Source: Fonsecaea monophora | Taxonomy: Eukaryota; Ascomycota; Eurotiomycetes; Chaetothyriales; Herpotrichiellaceae | Direction of reading: 5' to 3' | Assembly: GCF_001642475.1 (NCBI RefSeq) | Contig: NW_019173954.1 | Coordinates: 124,001 to 188,000 of the forward strand | Length of the DNA stretch: 64,000 nt | Shown here: piece by piece, positions 1 through 11,068 of the stretch | How the letters are laid out: each line of letters begins with the position of its first letter | Numbering within the stretch: the first letter of the stretch is position 1 | Position numbers and translations under genes: made by a program | The notes under the pieces: generated by a model | Told to the model about the DNA's origin: nothing | The model's database searches: none | What the model saw: the letters and a program-made list of their open reading frames with translations, nothing else

Positions 1-354
1 CTAGTAGTGACATCTTGTACATGAGTGGAATCGTTCTCTCACAACTTGGGTGGTGGGTGTTCTGCAGGAGTTGAGCAGATGATTGGCACATTGCAACAAC
101 ACTTCTCCATGAGCTGTACAGGCGCACAGGATGCTAGTTCTTGTAGGAAGTCTGCGTGTGACCCAATATTTCCGAGTCGACCAAAGCCGGTTTCATCATC
201 GTTCGTTCGGGTAAAGACCTCTGGATCATGGGGAAGTGCCCAATCTCTCCCTTTCACATTCGGCGTCCTTCGCTGGAGTGAATGATACACCCATCGGTGG
301 CTTTGGCTCTCTTCTCATAGATGGTCGAACTTCTTCGCCAGATCACACATATAC
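1..354. other. gene-free stretch at window edge
   Basis: No coding signal I can support on either strand. It lies downstream of the minus-strand rhomboid gene and presumably holds its 3' UTR and terminator. Only short chance open frames occur. Confidence 0.5.
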
Positions 355-2166
355 TCATGGCTTCTTCCCCACCAGGTTCGTCCACCACGAACCTAATCTA
401 GTCGTGTCTTCCTTTCGCCTGTGCCCGTTGCTTTGTAGCCATCGAGCGTAGACATAACCCACCGCCATTCCTCCTAAATGGTCGACGTAATCGTATCTGC
501 CCAGACGACCCAAGGCTCCAAAAACTTGACTTGCGGTAAGGAGGACCAAGACTGTCTGGCCGTTGAAAGATAGTTTATCCGTCCACTCGTGAGGAATGAA
601 TATGAGGGAGAAGTGGTCACTGTGAGAGTCCTGTCAGCGAAGCCTGGATCTCAAAAAACGCAGGACTTTTCCTTACCGGGAATGAAGGGCAAGATATGCA
701 GATATAATGCCATAGACACAGCCACTCGCCCCAAGAACAGAAGTGGCCAAGTTGCGCTGGGCAAGATGGCGGGCAAAACTCACAAACCCTCCCATCAACC
801 CCGAAGTGAAGTAAATAGACAGAAAGTTTCCGCGACCAACCTCTTCGTGAAGAGGAAGACCAAAGATTGCCAACGCCCCCATGTTCATGGTCAAGTGCCA
901 CAACGTTTGGTGACTAAACAGGTTCCCAAGCATGCTGAGTGCATAAGGGTAAGCGGGGACAAATAAAAAGTATTTGTTCAGCAGAGACCAGCAAGGCGGG
1001 AACTTCCAAGCCAGCCAAATAGCCGCGTTCATGGCAATCAGGGTGCCAATGGTGGCGACTGAGAGCGACACACCCGGAAAGAGTCGGTCGGACTGCTTTG
1101 GTCGAGTCCAGGCTTGGGCGAACATGTAGGAACCACCACATAACAAGGCCACTAGGAGGAGTGAAGGAAAGAGGCGTCGGAGTATGCTCATCTGAGCGAT
1201 CTCTGGCGATTCGAGTGTCAGCTTAGACTGTGCTCTGTTGCGGGCCCTGAGCACCCATCTCTCAAAGCTGTTGGGTGGTCTCAGCTCTTTGGCCGTTTCG
1301 AGTCCTTGTTCTGGTCTTTGAGCGAGGGCTCTGGACCGTTCATCGTGGACCTTTTGGGCTTTCTCCATTTCCTTGTCGATTTGTGCCTGTAATTCTGCCT
1401 CCTCTTTCTCACGCCTGGCTTCATTTTCTGCGCGGATCCTGTCCAGTTCACTCTTTCCATATGGGTCACTCTCTCTTTCGCTCAGCTCGGCCTGATAGTG
1501 TCCACTTTGAGGGCCATAGTATGTTTCTTCTGGTGCTTTATGAGCTCTGTAGAGACCGATATCTTGTCCCTTCTGCATCAGTACCGAGGGGTGGTCCTTT
1601 TCGCGTTCGTCCTCTTCTCGTTCAATGCGGTATAGAATCGCCTCATCTTCATCAATCGGATATGCTTGCCTCAGATAACGTAAACCGTCCTCAAAGGCGT
1701 GGGGAAATTTCGCCAACTCCGACTCGACGTCTTTGGGAAGTGGGAGGTCCAGCGTTCCATCATGGCGGCGGCCATGGAGGACTCGGAGCAATCGATTCGC
1801 AAAGGGAGTAGGAGGCGCATGGCGTCCGAAGATAGACACTATCTGCTCTCTGCTGAGGTCGGCATCCTGAAATTTCAGGCCTTTCTCGGGTTTGTTATCG
1901 GCTCCGTAGGGTTTCAATTTCTGAACAATGGGAGACTGGCGGAAGCTGCGTGTCGTAGACTGCGAGAAGGTACGGGACTGGAATTTCCGCAAAGGAGCTT
2001 GAGGTAGAACACTGAGCGATCGCTGGATTACAAGAGACTCCTGGCAGTGACAGGAAAAGGGCCTGAGGAGCCATGTGCGCGAAATGGGCGTGAAGAGAGT
2101 ATGAGAAGGAGAGGATTGTGTGCCAGTCCTGGCTATTCGCAGAGCTACCGTTCCGGCATTGTTCAT
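355..2166 (-). CDS. mitochondrial-type rhomboid intramembrane serine protease
   Basis: Two exons, 2166-677 and 619-355, joined across a 57-nt intron (620-676, GTAAGG...CTCACAG), give 584 aa. Seen: an N-terminus rich in Arg, Ser and Thr without early acidic residues, like a mitochondrial presequence; a central charged stretch (about 250-350) rich in Glu/Lys/Arg; then several hydrophobic segments. The rhomboid core has HLTMNM, the catalytic Ser481 in GASG, and the partner His544 in DHLGG. That His is encoded only after splicing, which supports the intron. The family cleaves transmembrane segments inside the bilayer; the yeast mitochondrial member (Pcp1) processes Mgm1 and Ccp1. Mitochondrial placement here is inferred from the N-terminus. 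The start at 2166 was chosen because the presequence follows it directly; in-frame upstream ATGs lie in a Cys-rich stretch that looks non-coding. The protein is longer than yeast Pcp1 because of the charged N-terminal half. Confidence 0.85.
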
Positions 2167-2767
2167 GGCCCTCGACGCCCGAAGGCTGCCCCTCTGCAGC
2201 CGCTTTGGAACAAGATGTTGAGTTTGCGAGGGAAATGTGGCAGAGGAACTTGATCGGCATGAATCGCAGGATCCCAAAAGTCCGCACCGCATGCACATCA
2301 TGTGACGGTCCCCATTATTTTCCATTTCCCCTGCAAGGACAACTGCCAACCTCCTCGTGCGACGTTGCAATCAAATGCTGGGCGTTTCATCCTCTACGGG
2401 CCTACAAGATGCTGATGGTAGCAATTGGAGCTCAAGCAGGGCAGCAGGGCAGCAGAAACACCAACACCCGCTGTCAGATATCCTGGACCTGCACGGTACT
2501 GTTAAGAAAGGGATGAATTCTACGGCACCAGACTGTCACCAAGAACTTCTCAGCAATTGGAGATAATCTGACAAAAGCTGTCTTGAGTCAGGAGACAAAT
2601 TCAATTTCATTCGTCCACCATTCATGGAGAAGTACAGCTCACGAACATCTGATGTTGATGCTACACCATCCCTGTCTCATTGGAGTCACTTGTCCTCGCA
2701 CTTTACAATACTGGCGGAGTCGATCGAGGTCATTTGCTGCTAACTTGAACCAGCCCATCGATGGAGG
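2167..2767. other. intergenic: rhomboid promoter and lactonase 3' end
   Basis: Both neighbours are on the minus strand, so this interval holds the 5' leader/promoter of the rhomboid gene (near 2170-2400) and the 3' UTR of the lactonase gene. No coding signal or clear motif seen. Confidence 0.4.
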
Positions 2768-3777
2768 TCATTCGTATGACTGGCCCATGTACTTCTTTGC
2801 AACATCCGTATCATGGCCAAAGACCAACTTCGCATTGAAGAGTCTCTGCAACCGCTGGATCATCTTCAAGCTCTTGATCCAGGCGTTGTGATCCCGGGCC
2901 AGCCAACCGTGCGGATGACTGAGCTCATAGTTTTCTGCAATATGAAACTGATCGGTTGTCCAGATCCACGTCCCGCTCTGCTCGAGATTGACCTGCATCA
3001 CACAAAGACCTGGTGTATGACCCGGGGAATGGTGGAGCGTGATGCCCTGGTACAAGTCCAGATGGTCCTCTGTGAAGGTGTTCCACTTCAGACGGTCGAG
3101 GCTCATATATCCAGGAAGATAGACGCCCAAGTCGGCGCCCGTGGCGACAGCCCAACAGGCGTGCTTGAACTCTTCTTCGTGCACATAGATGGGGACATCC
3201 GTATCCAAAAAGTGCTCGAGCCCGCCGGCGTGATCCAGGTGGAGATGGCCGATCACAACGGCTTTCACGTCTTTGATGTCGTTGCCGGTGGCCTTGATGG
3301 CCGCAGGGAGCTTGTGCTTCTCCTCATACACAGTCCGGGGGAAAACATCGGTCAGGGGGGCCGGCCATGCCTGAGATCGACCAGGGTGATTGTGAGTTTC
3401 GTCCATCATACCCCAAACACATCAAGCACAAGAGTTTTCAACGGGATACATACGATTTGGAGGTCCTCTGCACATCCCGTCTCAAAGAGAATCAACCCGA
3501 CACCGGGGTATTCGATCAAAGCCGCCAAAACAATCAAGTCGCGACGCTTGTTCTCGGGGTTCTTATTGCTTGTGGTACTGGTGTTTCCTCCACGAAGCAG
3601 CCTGTCGCAAAATGTGTCAGGTAGGAATCGTCCACAAGATCGGGCTGTGTAGGCTTACCATCCTTCATCAGCCTGGAGGACGCCGAGTTCCAAGAAGTGC
3701 ATCTTTGTGCCCGGCGGACACTTGAATGCTGGCACTTGAGCTTGCGTGAGCTGAGCCGCAACATTGGACGACGCCAT
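2768..3777 (-). CDS. metallo-beta-lactamase fold hydrolase, N-acyl homoserine lactonase type
   Basis: Three exons (3777-3659, 3601-3454, 3370-2768) with introns of 57 and 83 nt give 289 aa. All junctions keep phase, and exon 2 restores the run EGWLLRGGNTSTTSNKN before the fold begins. Zinc-binding motifs seen: H131-L-H133-L-D135-H136, H207 in SPGHTPG, D229 in WTTD and H275 in FGHD, which is the complete dinuclear metal set. There is no signal peptide, so it is probably cytosolic. The order of motifs and the length match the AiiA/AttM-like lactonase branch of the superfamily, which opens lactone rings such as those of bacterial quorum signals. The actual substrate is unknown, and a role on mycotoxin lactones or other esters is equally possible. 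Neighbours on both sides are on the same strand but functionally unrelated. Confidence 0.85.
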
Positions 3778-4954
3778 GACTTTGAGCTAAGGCACTTCTT
3801 GTTGCTGTGCGGTGCGGGTTGATAGTATTGATGACAACCTTGGGGGAAGTGAATGTACGTAGGACAGCTTTACAGACAGGAGTGAGACTGGACTAGACGC
3901 AATGCACAACACATATCCACTTTCCCACTCTCCCACGCTCCCACATACATACACTCATCACTCTTGACGTCGACCCGGATAGATCACCCTTTCTGCACCG
4001 GGCAACACGAGGCGGGGTAGCTGTGGGTTTCTAATCCCCATCTCAGATCCCCCCTCCCTGTCGAACTTTACGCTTTTTACGCCCAGCAGGGCTCCAACAA
4101 TTGGCAATCATCCCCGTTCACCCGTTCTTCTCCTCCTCCTCATCGTCTCCCTCCTCCCTCGGATCCGAGATAAGAAGTATACAGAGGGGGAGAGGGGAGC
4201 TTCCGGCGGGGAGAGAACGAGGAGACGATGAGACGAAGCGAGCGAGGAGAACAAAAACCGACCGACCGGCATCAACCCCACACTTTACCGATCGCTCCCA
4301 AAGTCCCAAATTCCCGAACCAAGTACTCGGTACGTACCACTGTACATGCAAGCCAAGTCAAGGAAACCAAGCAACAAGCTACGAGGGGCACGAGGGTTTT
4401 GCAAGGATGATGGAAAACACCGCCGGGATTGCGTAATTGGCCTCCCGTCTTTGACTTGGACTGCAGGTTTTGGTTTTCTGCAGGAAAGAAACAGAACCCG
4501 GAACCGGAACCGAATTGTCGGGGCCTTGAATCCAAAATACCCATATATCTAAAGACATAATTAGTCTTCCTGAATAATCCCTTCATGCTGGCTGTTGAGC
4601 TGATCACTATTTTTTGGGATGGTGGTTTTCTGTGCTTGGAGTTAAAGTCTTGATTTTCTCATCTTCACGCACGCCAGCATACCTTGCCATTGGGAGGAGG
4701 GGAGGTGGGGATAAATGGGAAAAGTGGTTCGGGTATATTCTGATTATTTCGTATATCGTCTCATTTCTCAAGCTGTCGCTTTTGTCCAACTTCCAACTTT
4801 GTGACCATGATTCTTGACCGTATTAATCCACAGCCGCTGATGCTGCTTCCTTGTCTGGAGCGGATAGGTCTGGATGAGAAAGAAATCCACCTGACGCCCT
4901 GGTGCAGCATCAAGTACAAATCAACATCACAAGTCCAGTGCTCTAATCGACCAA
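3778..4954. other. intergenic with pyrimidine- and purine-rich tracts
   Basis: About 1.2 kb between the lactonase start and the lipase stop, both minus strand. The part next to 3777 should hold the lactonase promoter. A strongly CT-rich block near 4117-4160 is followed by a GA-rich block near 4180-4250, as is common in filamentous fungal promoters. No coding signal supported. Confidence 0.4.
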
Positions 4955-6059
4955 TCACCTGGCCAGCTCCGATCCCAGTCCCGGCGAACAAGCTGCAATA
5001 CTGTTGAAATACCACCCGTGATCGTCAATGCTGCTGTCCAGTTCGCCCTGGTTGCCGTCCAAATCAATCACGCCGGAGCTCTGTTGGATGTCATTGACCG
5101 TCACCGCCACGTTGGTGGGCGACGTGATCCAGTATTCGGGCGACACGTGAGCGAAGATCGGGTAGCCTGGCAGCTTGGGGACGATATCCTGGGCATGGGT
5201 CACGCGATAGTTGCCCCCGGACTGGTCCGTGATGAATGTCGCGAGAAAGTAATTCCCTACCATCGGAGAACCGTATGTGTACTGTTCAAGTTCCAAAGTT
5301 AGTAACAAAATGGAATTCTGGACTTTGGGTGAAGATTCGCGGGACGCCAACTTACCAAGGCAATATCGTAGCCAGTCTCTCGTAACTCGGCGGCGGCCAG
5401 CGTCGCCACTGCACCGCCCAGGCTGTGACCCGTGGCAACAATCTTATACGAGGGATAAGTCACTTTGGCGCTGGCGAGAACTCCCTCAATCTGTGGCTTG
5501 ACTGCCTTCCAGGAATCGAGGAAGCCAGAATGGGCGGTACATAAAGTACAAACGTCCCACGGGACCATCACCAAATTGATATCCGCGAGAATGTTTGAGA
5601 ATGACGTGGTGCCTCGGAAGGACATGACTATCATTTGATTGGTATGGTCGACGGCAACGAATCCAGTCGAGTCCGCAAGCCCTTCACTATGAGCAGAATG
5701 TCAGTAGTGCTTAACGACCGCTATAGGACAAGATGAAGGGGGCTGAATGTCGCCTACTTTTGGAACTCTAGGAGTGACTCTGCTCCAGCTGTTTGAACAA
5801 GAGGACAGTTCCCAGCCTCGCATGTAATATTGGCGGAGGAGGAGGGCACGTTATTGTCCGGACAGTATGCAGCTGCTGAGTATTGTTCGAAGAAGGCCAA
5901 TTGGTTCAACAAATCCTGGGAAACCGCTGGAGCGACAGATCAGTGTGGATCTCTTTCGGTCGGGTGGCAACAAATACCTCTCTTCTGAAGTGTAAAAGGT
6001 GCAGCATTTACCAGGGTGAGAAACAGAAGCAATGGCGCGCAAAACGAAGCAAAAGACAT
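4955..6059 (-). CDS. secreted lipase/feruloyl-esterase-like, class 3 (alpha/beta hydrolase)
   Basis: Four exons (6059-5978, 5926-5758, 5686-5356, 5281-4955; introns 51, 71 and 74 nt) give 302 aa. Residues 1-20 form a hydrophobic signal peptide starting MSFASFCAPLLL; a Lys26-Arg27 pair then offers a Kex2-type propeptide cut. Catalytic residues seen: Ser172 in GHSLGG, Asp226 in AQDIVP and His282 in DDHGW; FRGTT before the active site is the usual class-3 oxyanion-hole region. Length and order match fungal secreted triacylglycerol lipases of the Thermomyces lanuginosus type and the related feruloyl esterases. It should act outside the cell on lipid esters or plant-wall esters; which of these I cannot tell. 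Even-phase joins and the recovered mature start AVSQDLLNQLAFFEQYSA support the short first intron. Confidence 0.9.
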
Positions 6060-8045
6060 ATTGCGCAAAGAATGAAAGTCCTAGAACAGCAAGGGCGTGG
6101 TCAAAGGAGGGGAGGCTTAGTCTGGCAAAGATCCTGCACAGAGAATGAATCCAAGGAGCCGCAGCAGTGGAAGAATGAAAGCTCTCGACGAGACAAGCAA
6201 CGAGATGAAAGGCTAAAGCAATGAAAGAAACGAAATATGACCGGGAAAGTAAAGCCTCACGTTGCTGAGAGACATGACCGTTGAACTGAGACGAGGCCGG
6301 CGGCTGACGCTTCATCTAAAGTATCGGATACCCAGAAACATTTCGCCATTGGGACGGCAATGCAGGTCACAGTTACCACTCGTAGACCCAGCATCTTCCC
6401 CACGAAGCTTGCGCATCGAGCATGAAGCTAATGCAGGTACTCAATGCTTAAGCTGCGGGCGAACGACCGAGGAAGGAAATGTAATCTTGAAGAACAAGGA
6501 CCGAGTAGAAATAAGGAATTCGGCCTGCCACGTTTGGACAAATTGACCAAGGTTGGGAGCCTGGATCGGCCAGCCATTTCCGCATGGAGTAAATCAGCCG
6601 GACGCAGAGAGTGTGATGGACGACGGTGTCCTGACCAACCGGAGCAATAAGTACAAGGACAAATAACTGTAAATAAATTGCTCCAGATGCGAAGCGTTTC
6701 CTGAAGTTGAGGGAGACGCGTTCGCGAAAACATCGAATGGCGGAGCAGGAATGAAATGAGACGAGGCGAGGCGTCGGCCAATCATATTCCGAGGGACGTC
6801 AATACAGAGAATGCACTACTATAATATAGGTTAGTGCATAGCCATGTCGTATAAGAGCGAGATTTCACTTTCCGCCTTCATTCGATCCTGTTTCTCTGGT
6901 TTTGATTCCTTCGCATCCTCGTCCCATGTCTCGTCAGGTCCAATCCTGCTCTGTTCACTCTCTTGCCGCAACTGGAGATTAGCAAACGCTCTTGTGAATC
7001 CTCCGTCAAGCCTCGGTACAGCACACTTTAACTGGTGCCATGCTAGAAGAGGCCGACCCTGGCCCATCACATTCCCCTAGACTAGCTTCCAACGGGCCTC
7101 ATCCCAGAAAAGGTATGTATCACCGCTCGACCTTCAGTTCCGAGGCAAAGCAATATATATCTAGTTTCTTGGTCGGGGAAATACCATATTGTGACCCGTG
7201 GCTGTGGCTGTTATGCCAAATGAACTATGGTGGTAGAAGCTGTGGCTACGGCTCGCAGAGAGGCGCACGTTGTGTCCTTCCCTACTACTATTGTGCAAGC
7301 CATCTTGATGTTGGATCCAGTTTGTTGGACTTACACTCTATCCTCACTTCCTAGAATTGTTCCTTGTCCATTGGCTTCATTCTTCGGCTGTACCACAATC
7401 AATAATATGATTAATCCAGTCAAGATATACACCTCCGACCTTCGCATCAAGGTGTTCTGACCCACTAACTTTCCACGTCTTATACAATGGATTTGTTAAG
7501 CTTGGGGTGGGCTGCGGCTTGCGTATCCTTGTTCATAAAGCACTAAACAGTTCGTTCATACGGCCTGAGTGTGGACCATCCTGGGCTTCATTCTTTTATA
7601 TCGACCCTTGTCGCCATTCGATTCCTTCTCATACCACGTTCTGTTTATAAAAAGCATCCAGCATAACGGTTGGTGGGTGCACACTGGGGTTACAGCGACC
7701 CCAGAATGCGCGGAGTACAACCCACGTTTCTCTGCGGGAACTTCGGACTAGCCGATGCTCAGCTGTCTCTAGCTCCTACTAGCAGATATTGTATTCCTAC
7801 TTCCAATCCTTCCTCTGTCGCTTCAAAATCTCCCCGAACCGGGTCTATCAATGGCAGATAATGTTGGAAGAGTCAGCCCACGGCTAGACAGCCACCCACG
7901 CTAGCGACACGTGCCTTGTCTAGGCCCTATATGGTGTTCCAGATATAGCAACCGCCTCAACCTACCGTAACTCGACAACCTATTCTTATTCTTTGACTGT
8001 TTCGGAAAGGATCGTCAAACTGCTGCGTTTGCTAAAGCCATCGAG
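6060..8045. other. intergenic, divergent promoters
   Basis: Nearly 2 kb between the lipase start (minus) and the transcription factor start (plus). It must contain both promoters. Open frames on both strands are short and show no family motif, signal peptide or splice-linked extension. I see no gene here. Confidence 0.45.
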
Positions 8046-9903
8046 ATGACTGATCAGAAAAAGGACAAGGATACCTTTCACTTCGTGGCGTTTCAAGATC
8101 CTTCGAAGGCTGCGGGCCAGAAGTCGTTGGAAAAGTCTCGAGCACGTGCTCATGCCGCCCGAGTGACACATTCGAGGAGAAAAGCAAAGCGCGGACATAC
8201 CGTGGTCAAATGGATCGTTGAGAGCTCAGGGACTCACGAGAATAACACTTCAAAGTCCAAGCAAGACAAGGTTCAGATAACCGATTTCAAGATCAATCCG
8301 CTCTCGTATCTTTCGCAAGACAAGGTCGACCCATTTGAATCGAACCCTCATACGGCATTACCGCGGTATCTACAATCAATCCTTGATTATGGTGAGTTGA
8401 GCTTTAGCCAGTTGATTCTTCACCACGACTGACAAAAGGCCCAAAAAGCCTACGAATGTATACATCCAAAAATAATAACCAACGCCTCGGCCAGTGATGT
8501 GTCGGCGGTCAAAATATCCTGGAGACGTATTGGACAAGAATGGCCATTGATGTTCCACCTGCAAGTTGCTTCTGCGGCAAATCTCGTGCGCGCGGGCGCC
8601 GATAACGAGCCTTTCCCTCACAACGTCGAGGTTCTCCGACTAAAACACCAAGCTCGAGGGTTAGCTCTGGTCACAAAAGAGCTCCAGAACCTCAAGGGCC
8701 CGGCCTCCGACTCATTGATCATGGCCATGATCATGGTGGGAAACCTGACCGACCCCAACCCGGCCCAGTTTCCAGCAACATATCGGCTGTCACCCTTGGC
8801 CACTGCTCAAAATCTCCATCTCTATGCCAGACTTACCGTTATACCTTCTATGATCCAAGCACTTATGGAACTGGTCATCAAACGTGGCGGGATACAAGCA
8901 ATGCAACAGTATGGGCTTGTACAGCTTCTTCAATTGTCGGTTCAAATATAGGTCCGTTTCGTGTTCGATTCTTGCTAATGTTGATGCCAGCGCCGACCTG
9001 ATGGTCAGCACGAAGCTCGGTATGCCGCCTTCTTTTCCGTGGATGTTTCCCACACCCTCCATCCTCATGGGCCCCAAGTATCAACCTGACCATAAAGCTG
9101 CGATGATGTCAATGGTGATCGGCACCGGCTTTGCGCAATTGGACCAGATCGATATGGATCTGGCAATTGCCCTGAGGACAGCAGGTGAAATCACGGTTGC
9201 TCTTGATCACTACCGAGAGCGCCGCCCAAACGCCCCGGATCTGACCGATATCGTCAATGCGGCGAATGCGACTCACCACAAGCTGTTGAGTCTCCGGCCC
9301 AGGATAACTCTCGATCCACAACAAACTGACTACTTGTGGAATCTTTGCCGCGTGTCTGGTCTCATCTACAGCGACTTGGTCCTGTTTCCACTGCCACCCA
9401 CGACCGGAGTCAAACCTCGGCTGGCTGGAGAGCTTCGTCTTGCTATCGATAATTTTGAAATATTCCGGGCGGAAGAAACTGCTTATATTGACCAACGCAT
9501 CGAAACAGAGGGATACATCTGTCTGGTACTGTGGGCATTGACACTTGGGAGTCTTGCTGCGCTAAACACACCGCATCGGCGATATTTTGTTCAGAAAATG
9601 CAGGAATACATTGTCCGATGGCCGTATATCATTAGCTGGGATGCTTACACCAGTCTCATGGCCACGCACTTGTGGTGGGACTACATATTCGCAGACCCTG
9701 TGGCGGAGCTCTGGAATGAGATTACTCTCTTCCTTACGGATATGGCGCACCAAAGCCAAAGGTCTGTGTTTACGCAATCGACACCGGATCGCAGCCCTTC
9801 GACAACGGACGTGATGACGATCCTGCCACTCCAACAGAAAAATGCGACCGACTTTCAGCATATGGCCGGTCATGGCATACCAACCTCGAGTTCTGGAGGA
9901 TAA
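8046..9903 (+). CDS. fungal transcription-factor-like protein without Zn2Cys6 cluster
   Basis: Proposed exons 8046-8391, 8449-8908 and 8991-9903 give 572 aa. The N-terminus has the basic FHFVAFQDPSKAA...RARAHAARVTHSRRK pattern and no six-cysteine zinc cluster. The rest is an all-helical regulatory region of the fungal-specific transcription factor type (Fungal_trans_2/DUF3468-like), including GGIQAM near the second intron and PPSFPW just after it. It probably acts in the nucleus, but its targets are unknown. The second splice is the weak point. The only in-phase GT donor (GTATGGG at 8909) removes codons for YGLVQLLQLS, which look like conserved protein, while the open frame continues to a TAG at 8950. 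A frameshift, a non-canonical donor or alternative splicing may explain this. Confidence 0.65.
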
Positions 9904-10724
9904 TCTTGACAGGTGTCGTGGAATGATCGATCAAGACTTTGGTTTGATTTCATGGCAACACTTTCTATATCAAGCATACTAGTTCGATGATGCTGTCTAC
10001 AACAGACCATGATGGCTGAAGAAAGGGGACAGTCCGTTACATTACCTACACATCCGAACTTGATTGCTTCGCCATCATCTTCTGAATGAGGAGCGGGATA
10101 GCCTGGCAATTTCCCTGACAAAGAAACCCAATGCTATATTGTTATACTCGACATGGAACAGCAGCGCTTTCGAGACGACTGCGACATGGGCGGTCAGCTC
10201 TGAGACGCGATACTCCTGTTCCTCAGCTGACCGATCGGCATTGAACACCGATTTCGAAGTGGTTTACTTTGGTGCAACTGTCTTTCTGAGCCTCGTCCCC
10301 TACTTGGGACTGTTGGAAGAAGTGCCCGAGGGGTTTTTACTTGTGCCCCATCGGAGCACTACGGCACACCATCCGTGCCCTTACATCTGGAAATATTCTC
10401 CAGGGAGGAAGAAAAGGCCAAAAAAAGCATAATCCAACCCGCATTATAACCACCGGCTTGCAGCCACTTCCGCCTCTGCCAGACCATCATACGATTGCAG
10501 CACTATTACAGCGTCTCCGCCCCCCTCATCCACCTATAGCCCCAGTTCAATTTTGGTCTGCATATGAGTGTGCCGTGTCGTGCTACACACATGACGCTCT
10601 GTGGGTGCATCGCGCTCCAGCGAACGGTTTGGGCCCTAAGAGACCAGAGCATGTCCTTACACGCAGACTTCCAACTTGGGTTTTAGGGCCGGTTCGGCTG
10701 AATCCGTTTCTGTGTATGCGCGGG

Positions 10725-10776
10725 TCGATGTTTCGATGTTTCGATGTGTGTGTGTGCGTGTGTGTGTTGTGTGTGT
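10725..10776. repeat. three 8-mers (TCGATGTT) running into a TG microsatellite
   Basis: The 8-base unit TCGATGTT/TCGATGTG occurs three times and leads straight into an imperfect (TG)n run with C and TT interruptions. No gene overlaps it. Confidence 0.8.
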
Positions 10777-10850
10777 GCTGGACCGTGCGCCTAGTGCTCC
10801 GTCGAGGTAAAGGACAAGGATGACGTATGTACAAGTCCATACATACGTAC

Positions 10851-10905
10851 ATGCAATGCAATGCAATGCCATGCTGAGTGTCCTATCTGTCTGTCTGTCT
10901 GTCTG
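10851..10905. repeat. (ATGCA)n pentamer and (TCTG)5 tetramer
   Basis: About four ATGCA units lie at 10851-10869, and five perfect TCTG units at 10886-10905. Both are simple slippage-type repeats. Confidence 0.85.
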
Positions 10906-11068
10906 ATTGTCTTCAAAGTCCTACTTCCCAAGTCGTGTTGGATGTTTTCAAGGTACCGGTACCACATTCAACCCTTGCAAGGCCTCCCACTTTCATCCAG
11001 CATCCAGTATTCACAGTCACCCCGAGCGCCTGCTGTGATGTGCATGATACACTCTCGGTCTGTTCAAG

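Larger units (their letters stand above)
9904..11068. other. intergenic, microsatellite-rich
   Basis: Lies between convergent genes. No coding signal. It holds several short tandem repeats between 10725 and 10905, listed separately. Confidence 0.5.

Noticed and set aside
1275..1811. 178-codon open frame on the plus strand
   Set aside because: Antisense shadow of the rhomboid coding sequence, without any family motif.
2813..3652. 279-codon plus-strand frame over the lactonase
   Set aside because: The minus strand carries all zinc motifs and consistent introns, so this is a shadow frame.
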